From Tenericutes bacterium ADurb.BinA155 (GTDB lineage: Bacteria > Bacillota_I > Bacilli_A > RFN20 > CAG-826), in contig MVZL01000033.1 of the NCBI GenBank assembly GCA_002068375.1, positions 1 to 9,914 on the forward strand: 9,914 nt of DNA, given 5' to 3'. Below the pieces are notes generated by a model that saw only the letters and a program-made list of their open reading frames with translations, was not told the origin of the DNA and did no database searches. The translations under genes and the position numbers were made by a program. The first letter of the stretch is position 1, and every line of letters begins with the position of its first letter. This document shows, piece after piece, positions 6,398 to 9,914 of the stretch.

Positions 6398-7380
6398 CTT
6401 AAGTGCCTCGCCATCGTATTGGAAATGAATTGAAGGACCGCCACGACGAGAAGCAAGGGTAAGAGCATCGCCCCAACCCAGTCATACCAGCCTTGGTCGA
6501 TGTTGTTCTGAAGTTGATAGACATAGCCTTGGAAGCCGACGTAAGAAAGAATGACCGATGCCCGGATATTGATTTCGAGGGTGTAGATGAAGTAAGCGAA
6601 GAACATCGGCTTCACTTCGGGGTGGAGCCCGATATTGGTGCACTGGAGGTTATTGCCGCCGCAACTGCGGATCGCCTCAAAGGGCGACATCTCGAGGGTT
6701 TCGATGTACTCGAACATCATTTGATACATGATGCCTAAGCTAAAGACCGCGATGGTGAGAACCGCACTGATGGTGCTTCCGGTCGAGAAAATCAGCGAAA
6801 TGATATAGCCGACGATGAACATCGGGATCGTGCGAAGCAAATCGTTAAAGAGACGGACTGGGGTTCGGATCAAAGCGTTTCGAGTCACGTTCTGAGCGCA
6901 GAGGTAATAGACCGGAATCGCGAGGAGAGAACCTAAAACGGTCCCTAAGAAGCAGACATAGAACAAATGGGAGAACGAGGAGGTGAAAGAAGTCCACATA
7001 TAGGACCACCAGCCCGCGATCGTTTTCGTCCGGAGGGCGGAGGGGATGAAAAGGCGGCAGATCTCATCGTTCCAGAAATAAGCCCATTTCCAATTGACGT
7101 TACGGAAATTAAGCGGGAGAAAGCAAAGAACCAAAATGACCACAAAGGCGATGAGGGCGGCATAGAGGCCGATCGGGCGTTTCTTCGGGACCGTCCGAGT
7201 CATCGAGCCATCTTGGGCTTCCGAAAGATCGACTTGGATATTTCGAACCGAAATTTTCTTATACCAAGCGGAAAAGCGAACGAAGGGGGCCGAGACGACA
7301 CGGTAGAATTTTGAAGCGTGAAAAGCGGCCCGCCGGGCTTGCTTTTTCGCGATTTTTTGTTCGGGGGTCAGCGCGCTCAT
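6394..7380 (-). CDS. phnE: PhnE-like ABC transporter permease (first permease)
   Basis: This 328-residue membrane subunit starts with an unusually long, strongly basic cytoplasmic extension of about 68 residues ([11 protein letters not shown] and TVPKKRP). TM1 follows at about 70-90. After an external segment come TMs near 136-160, 181-199, 204-222 and 300-318. The coupling loop is [18 protein letters not shown] (229-246), followed by [21 protein letters not shown] (253-273). This matches the PhnE pattern, but the usual LPQ is replaced by HPE and the glycine-rich turn is degraded (SYVGFQGY). It is therefore the more diverged of the two permeases. It overlaps the ATPase gene by 4 nt (7377-7380) and has only a weak purine run before the ATG, so translation is probably coupled. 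It should pair with the second permease rather than act alone. Confidence 0.88.
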   Translation of the reverse strand: MSALTPEQKIAKKQARRAAFHASKFYRVVSAPFVRFSAWYKKISVRNIQVDLSEAQDGSMTRTVPKKRPIGLYAALIAFVVILVLCFLPLNFRNVNWKWAYFWNDEICRLFIPSALRTKTIAGWWSYMWTSFTSSFSHLFYVCFLGTVLGSLLAIPVYYLCAQNVTRNALIRTPVRLFNDLLRTIPMFIVGYIISLIFSTGSTISAVLTIAVFSLGIMYQMMFEYIETLEMSPFEAIRSCGGNNLQCTNIGLHPEVKPMFFAYFIYTLEINIRASVILSYVGFQGYVYQLQNNIDQGWYDWVGAMLLPLLLVVAVLQFISNTMARHLR

Positions 7381-8258
7381 TTCTTCGGGGCTTTCTTCGG
7401 GGATTTTTTCGGGGCGGTTTTTGGCGAATCCACCACCGCTTTGCTCATTTCCGGGGCTTTCCCAATCTCTTCGCTAAGGGCTTCCGGGACATCATCGATG
7501 TTCCCGAGTTTTTCGTTGCTATTGAGGCTGCGGCCATAGATCCGCTTCGTCACTTCATCGGTCACTTCTTCGGGTTTGCCATCGAAAACGATCTGGCCGG
7601 CCCGAACCCCGATGATCCGGCTTGAGAATTTCTTCGCGAGGTCAACGTGGTGCATATTGGCGATGATCGTGATCCCCATCTTGTTGATCCGAGTGAAATC
7701 GTTCATGACCGAAAGGGTGGTGACCGGGTCGAGGGAGGCGACCGGTTCATCGGCTAAAATAAGTTTCGGCTCCTGGGTGAGCGCCCGGGCCAAAGCGACC
7801 CGCTGCTGCTGGCCGCCCGAGAGTTGATCCGCCCGAACGTAGGCTTTATCGAGGATGCCGAATTTATCGAGGGATTGGAGGGCAAGAAGCCGTTCCTTTT
7901 TGCTATAGATGCCAAAGAAAGTTTCCCAAGTGTTATGGTAACCGACCCGCCCGGCCAGGACGTTTTTATAGACGCTGGCCCGTTTAATCAGGTTGAACGA
8001 CTGGAAGATCATGCCGATATTCCGCCGCTCGGCCCGCAAAGCTTTGCCTTTTAATTTCGAGATATCCACGCCGTCCACCAAAATCTGGCCGGCCTGGATA
8101 TCGTGCATCCGGTTGATGCACCGGATGAGGGTCGACTTCCCGGCCCCGGAAAGGCCGATGATCGAAACAAACTCGCCATCTTTAACCGTCAGATTGACAT
8201 CCGAAAGGGCTTTATAGCCATTCGGGTAAATCTTGTCGACGTGTTTGAGTTCGATCAT
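7377..8258 (-). CDS. phnC: PhnC-like ABC transporter ATP-binding protein
   Basis: This 293-residue ATPase energises the importer. All ABC motifs are present: Walker [10 protein letters not shown] (35-43), Q-loop Gln86 in MIFQSFNL, signature [15 protein letters not shown] (146-160), Walker B LILADEP (166-172), D-loop SLD (175-177) and switch His203 or His204 in ANMHHVD. The Walker A start, IRCINRM and the [16 protein letters not shown] block are typical of PhnC rather than other ABC families. The catalytic domain ends near residue 245. An extra tail of about 48 residues is acidic first and then ends in three Lys/Pro repeats ([12 protein letters not shown]). The start is supported by AAAGG (8265-8269), 6 nt upstream. 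It begins 57 nt after the binding-protein gene, the only real gap in the operon, with no clear terminator in it. The tail is unusual for PhnC and its role is unknown. Confidence 0.93.
   Translation of the reverse strand: MIELKHVDKIYPNGYKALSDVNLTVKDGEFVSIIGLSGAGKSTLIRCINRMHDIQAGQILVDGVDISKLKGKALRAERRNIGMIFQSFNLIKRASVYKNVLAGRVGYHNTWETFFGIYSKKERLLALQSLDKFGILDKAYVRADQLSGGQQQRVALARALTQEPKLILADEPVASLDPVTTLSVMNDFTRINKMGITIIANMHHVDLAKKFSSRIIGVRAGQIVFDGKPEEVTDEVTKRIYGRSLNSNEKLGNIDDVPEALSEEIGKAPEMSKAVVDSPKTAPKKSPKKAPKK
7380..7415 (-). repeat. Three tandem 12-nt repeats coding the ATPase C-terminus
   Basis: Three consecutive 12-nt units at 7404-7415, 7392-7403 and 7380-7391 read GCCCCGAAAAAA, TCCCCGAAGAAA and GCCCCGAAGAAA on the minus strand. 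They encode [12 protein letters not shown] and end directly at the ATGA junction with the permease gene. The unit pattern suggests slippage or local duplication, so the copy number may vary between strains. Confidence 0.85.
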
Positions 8259-8315
8259 AGGTAGCCTTTCTAGGGGGGAAGAAGAATCGTTTCGGATCGA
8301 AGGACGACCTAGCGG

Positions 8316-9491
8316 TTAATTGCTATGGGCAACCGACCACTTGTACATCTCGCGAGCGGAATCGAAGTCGCTGTCTTTGGCATCGACGTATCCGGTGTGC
8401 GAATAAATCTGATAGATGAGATAAGCCGCAGTGCCTTCTTCGGTTTTGGAGCCTTCGGTGACGGCTTTCTTGAAGGCCTTCTTGATCGCATCGCGCTTCC
8501 CCGTAGAGAGGGTGTTGGTGACCGAGAGGGTATCGTTCATGATCGGATCGGTGATACCAACGGTGTAGCCCTTGCTGAAGAGGGTGTCATCGTGATAGTA
8601 CTTTCCATCGGTCTGAACGTAAGCCGAACCATAGCGGATGTCCATGAAGCCGCAAGCGGCATCGATGGCGCCCGTCATGAGAAGGCTGACCGCGTTAGGA
8701 TAAGAAGTCTGATCGACTCCGATCACGGCTTTTTCCTTATCGGCGTCGCTGAGGGCATTGTAGTCATCTTTGCTCTTGAAGCCGAGGGTGTAGCCATTGT
8801 CGAAGAGGTACTTGGTCGGGTAGATGTAGCCAGCGCCCGAAGTGGCGCCCATCCGTCCGATCACGCCTTTAGCATCGTGAATCTCTTTGATCGTGGTCTT
8901 GCCATCGCCATCCGCATCAAGCGCCGGTAAGTTAAGGGCGGCCCGAGCCGAATCGCGAAGGGTGATGATGATGCCCGAATAATAGGAGACTTGGGTGCTC
9001 GATTGATCACCTTTATAAACATAAGCCGGATTGCTCGAAGAAATGGCATTGCCATCGGCGCCAATCTCACCGTTCATCGCGGCGAGCTGTTTGGCTTTAG
9101 CGGCAGCATCGAAGCCCGGGAAATCATCGGCCTGGACCTTATAGCCAGCGCGGGCGGCCGAGAGAAGAACGTCGACCTTGCCCGGATTTTCGATCGACTC
9201 TTGAGCATAGCCGGAAGCGGTTAAGAAGCCGCCATCGATTTGGCCAGCGGCTAACGCGGTCGTGGTCGCGGCGTAAGTAGCGCCGACATCGATGGTGAAG
9301 CTATAGCCGGAATCGGAGACATAAGAATCAAGGAACGGTTTTAACTGAGTGGCCAAAGTGAGAAGTTTGGCCGGATCGTTCGACGGGACGAGTTGAAGGT
9401 GGATGTCCTCTTTGGGACTATCACAACCCGTAAGAGCGGCTACAGCGACGAGTCCGCCCATGATGAAAAGCGACGAAATAGTCTTTTTCAT
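8316..9491 (-). CDS. phnD: PhnD-like phosphonate-family substrate-binding lipoprotein
   Basis: This 391-residue secreted lipoprotein captures the substrate for the importer. It has a signal peptide (basic MKK, hydrophobic core about 6-20) and a lipobox LTGC with Cys23 as the lipidated residue. LVPSNDPAKLLTLA (34-47), VGATYAATTTALAAGQIDGGFLT (69-91) and GATSGAGYIYPTKYLFDNG (215-233) are the conserved PhnD-family blocks that form the anion-binding cleft. It is about 60-80 residues longer than many relatives. The extra material around 120-212 contains DADGDGKTTIKE (192-203), a near-canonical EF-hand-type Ca2+-binding loop. The ATG is set by AAAAGGA (9501-9507), 9 nt upstream, just after a GC-rich hairpin. 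Family members bind phosphonates, phosphite or phosphate esters, and mycoplasma p37/Cypl relatives bind thiamine compounds, so the ligand is not certain. Confidence 0.93.
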   Translation of the reverse strand: MKKTISSLFIMGGLVAVAALTGCDSPKEDIHLQLVPSNDPAKLLTLATQLKPFLDSYVSDSGYSFTIDVGATYAATTTALAAGQIDGGFLTASGYAQESIENPGKVDVLLSAARAGYKVQADDFPGFDAAAKAKQLAAMNGEIGADGNAISSSNPAYVYKGDQSSTQVSYYSGIIITLRDSARAALNLPALDADGDGKTTIKEIHDAKGVIGRMGATSGAGYIYPTKYLFDNGYTLGFKSKDDYNALSDADKEKAVIGVDQTSYPNAVSLLMTGAIDAACGFMDIRYGSAYVQTDGKYYHDDTLFSKGYTVGITDPIMNDTLSVTNTLSTGKRDAIKKAFKKAVTEGSKTEEGTAAYLIYQIYSHTGYVDAKDSDFDSAREMYKWSVAHSN

Positions 9492-9710
9492 TCTGTTTTT
9501 TCCTTTTGCGGGGATCCCCCGCAGTAGATGGCATTCGAGCTAATAAACGCGAAAAGAGAGTAAACGGGTCCTTAGCAGCGCTAATCTAGGAACCTGAACT
9601 CTTTCATGACGTCGTTCGCCTTCATGCAAGACTAGGGTGAAGGTTTGTTAATTCCTTTTCCATATGAAAGCGGTTTTTCTAAAAATAAACTAACCTATTT
9701 CTGATACTCA
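9492..9710 (-). promoter_or_regulatory. Long structured leader of the ABC operon
   Basis: If the promoter at 9717-9746 is used, the mRNA carries about 215 nt before the binding-protein ATG. No long gene fits here. Visible hairpins (plus-strand positions) are CCTTCA/TGAAGG (9619-9624 with 9638-9643), an interrupted 10-bp stem with TTAGC/GCTAA at its core (9567-9594), and GCGGGG/CCCCGC (9508-9522). Two tiny overlapping frames of 13 and 14 codons (9622-9663 and 9581-9625) lie inside, without Shine-Dalgarno sites. I do not recognise a known riboswitch; the TPP, T-box and cobalamin consensus elements were looked for by eye and not seen. Confidence 0.4.
9508..9522 (-). other. GC-rich hairpin directly before the binding-protein ribosome binding site
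   Basis: GCGGGG and CCCCGC pair over 6 bp around a 3-nt loop. The stem ends at the base preceding AAAAGGA, the Shine-Dalgarno of the lipoprotein gene. There is no U-tract after it, so it is not an intrinsic terminator. It may hold the ribosome binding site open or protect the mRNA. Confidence 0.55.
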
Positions 9711-9716
9711 TGTCAT

Positions 9717-9746
9717 TCTATAAGGACATCAAAAAACAAGTGTAAA
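9717..9746 (-). promoter_or_regulatory. Candidate promoter of the ABC transporter operon
   Basis: TTTACA (-35, 9741-9746, five of six consensus bases) is separated by 18 bp from TATAGA (-10, 9717-9722, four of six). It is the best promoter pair I found upstream of the lipoprotein gene and lies in AT-rich DNA. Start of transcription would be near 9710. Confidence 0.5.
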
Positions 9747-9772
9747 ATTTGCCTCAATTTTCGGGAACTTTA

Positions 9773-9795
9773 AGGGATTACTATTAGTAATCCCT
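9773..9795. repeat. 23-bp inverted repeat upstream of the operon promoter
   Basis: AGGGATTACT (9773-9782) is followed by a 3-bp centre and its exact reverse complement AGTAATCCCT (9786-9795). It ends 26 bp upstream of the -35 box. It lacks a U-tract on either strand, so a protein binding site is more likely than a terminator, although a weak terminator for a gene beyond the right edge cannot be excluded. The remaining DNA to 9914 is AT-rich and holds no gene I can support. Confidence 0.5.
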
Positions 9796-9849
9796 CTCGA
9801 CTTTCGGTTTTCCCCCTTGAATTTTCTGCACTTTTCTTTCGCGATATCA

Positions 9850-9866
9850 CGAAAAAACTTTTTTCG
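9850..9866. repeat. 17-bp A/T-tract palindrome
   Basis: CGAAAAAA (9850-9857), one central base, and TTTTTTCG (9859-9866) form a perfect palindrome. Phased A and T tracts of this kind can bend DNA or bind a regulator. It lies about 100 bp upstream of the operon promoter. No function is established. Confidence 0.4.
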
Positions 9867-9914
9867 AGGAAAACCATTCGATTTTCTACGTCATTTCGTA
9901 AAGCAAACGGGAAG

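Noticed and set aside
8325..8930. A 201-codon plus-strand open frame opposite the binding-protein gene.
   Set aside because: The minus-strand protein has a signal peptide, lipobox and PhnD motifs over this stretch; the plus-strand frame has none and no ribosome binding site.
3502..9491. Mycoplasma-type genetic code (TGA as Trp).
   Set aside because: TGA ends genes at 3502, 5447, 6394 and 7377 exactly within ATGA overlaps, and Trp codons are TGG.
9508..9522. The GC-rich hairpin as an intrinsic terminator controlling the operon.
   Set aside because: It is followed by AAAAGGAAAAAA on the transcribed strand and has no U-tract.
9492..9710. A TPP riboswitch, considered because mycoplasma p37-like relatives bind thiamine compounds.
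   Set aside because: The conserved CTGAGA and ACCTGATC-type elements are not present in the leader.
9770..9913. A minus-strand frame open for 47 codons from the right edge to TAA at 9770-9772, possibly the end of a gene outside the window.
   Set aside because: The length is within chance for this composition, other frames here are also open, and the translated stretch does not resemble a protein end. Left undecided because the window stops.

Overview
The window looks like a chromosomal segment from a Gram-positive-type bacterium, most likely Bacillota or a Mollicutes-related gut lineage. The evidence is a lipoprotein-type ABC binding protein with no outer-membrane genes, Shine-Dalgarno sites, and tightly overlapping operons. 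Base composition is roughly balanced and the intergenic DNA is AT-richer. TGA is used as a stop at four ATGA gene overlaps and Trp is TGG, so the standard bacterial code applies and the Mycoplasma/Spiroplasma code does not. This placement is an inference from style only. Every convincing gene lies on the minus strand, so transcription runs from high to low coordinates.

Region A (about 9914 down to 4924) is an ABC import operon. A leader of roughly 200 nt, with a candidate promoter at 9717-9746 and several hairpins, precedes a PhnD-like lipoprotein (8316-9491). Then come a PhnC-like ATPase (7377-8258), two PhnE-like permeases (6394-7380 and 5447-6397) and a small P-loop kinase (4971-5450). The last four genes are joined by 4-nt ATGA overlaps, and a strong intrinsic terminator (4928-4969) closes the unit. 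No C-P lyase or phosphonatase gene is visible, so the substrate is unproven: phosphonate or phosphate ester by family, but other PhnD-like proteins bind other ligands. The kinase, co-translated with the last permease, may act on what is imported.

Region B (4924-4629) is a compact independent unit. It has a 20-bp dyad, a promoter-like pair, a hairpin next to a strong ribosome binding site, a 27-codon open frame (4677-4760) and its own intrinsic terminator. It was not in any recognised family and could be a small protein gene, a small RNA, or both.

Region C (4612 down to the left edge) is a second co-directional gene group. It holds two tandem paralogous alpha/beta hydrolases of equal length (3502-4599 and 2408-3505, overlapping by 4 nt), an MFS transporter resembling SLC45/GPH-type sugar carriers (866-2338), and a zinc-dependent phospholipase C-fold protein cut by the window edge (1-859). 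The first hydrolase has a perfect TATAAT only 7 nt before its ATG and no Shine-Dalgarno, which suggests a leaderless mRNA.

No mobile element, tRNA, rRNA or CRISPR array was seen.
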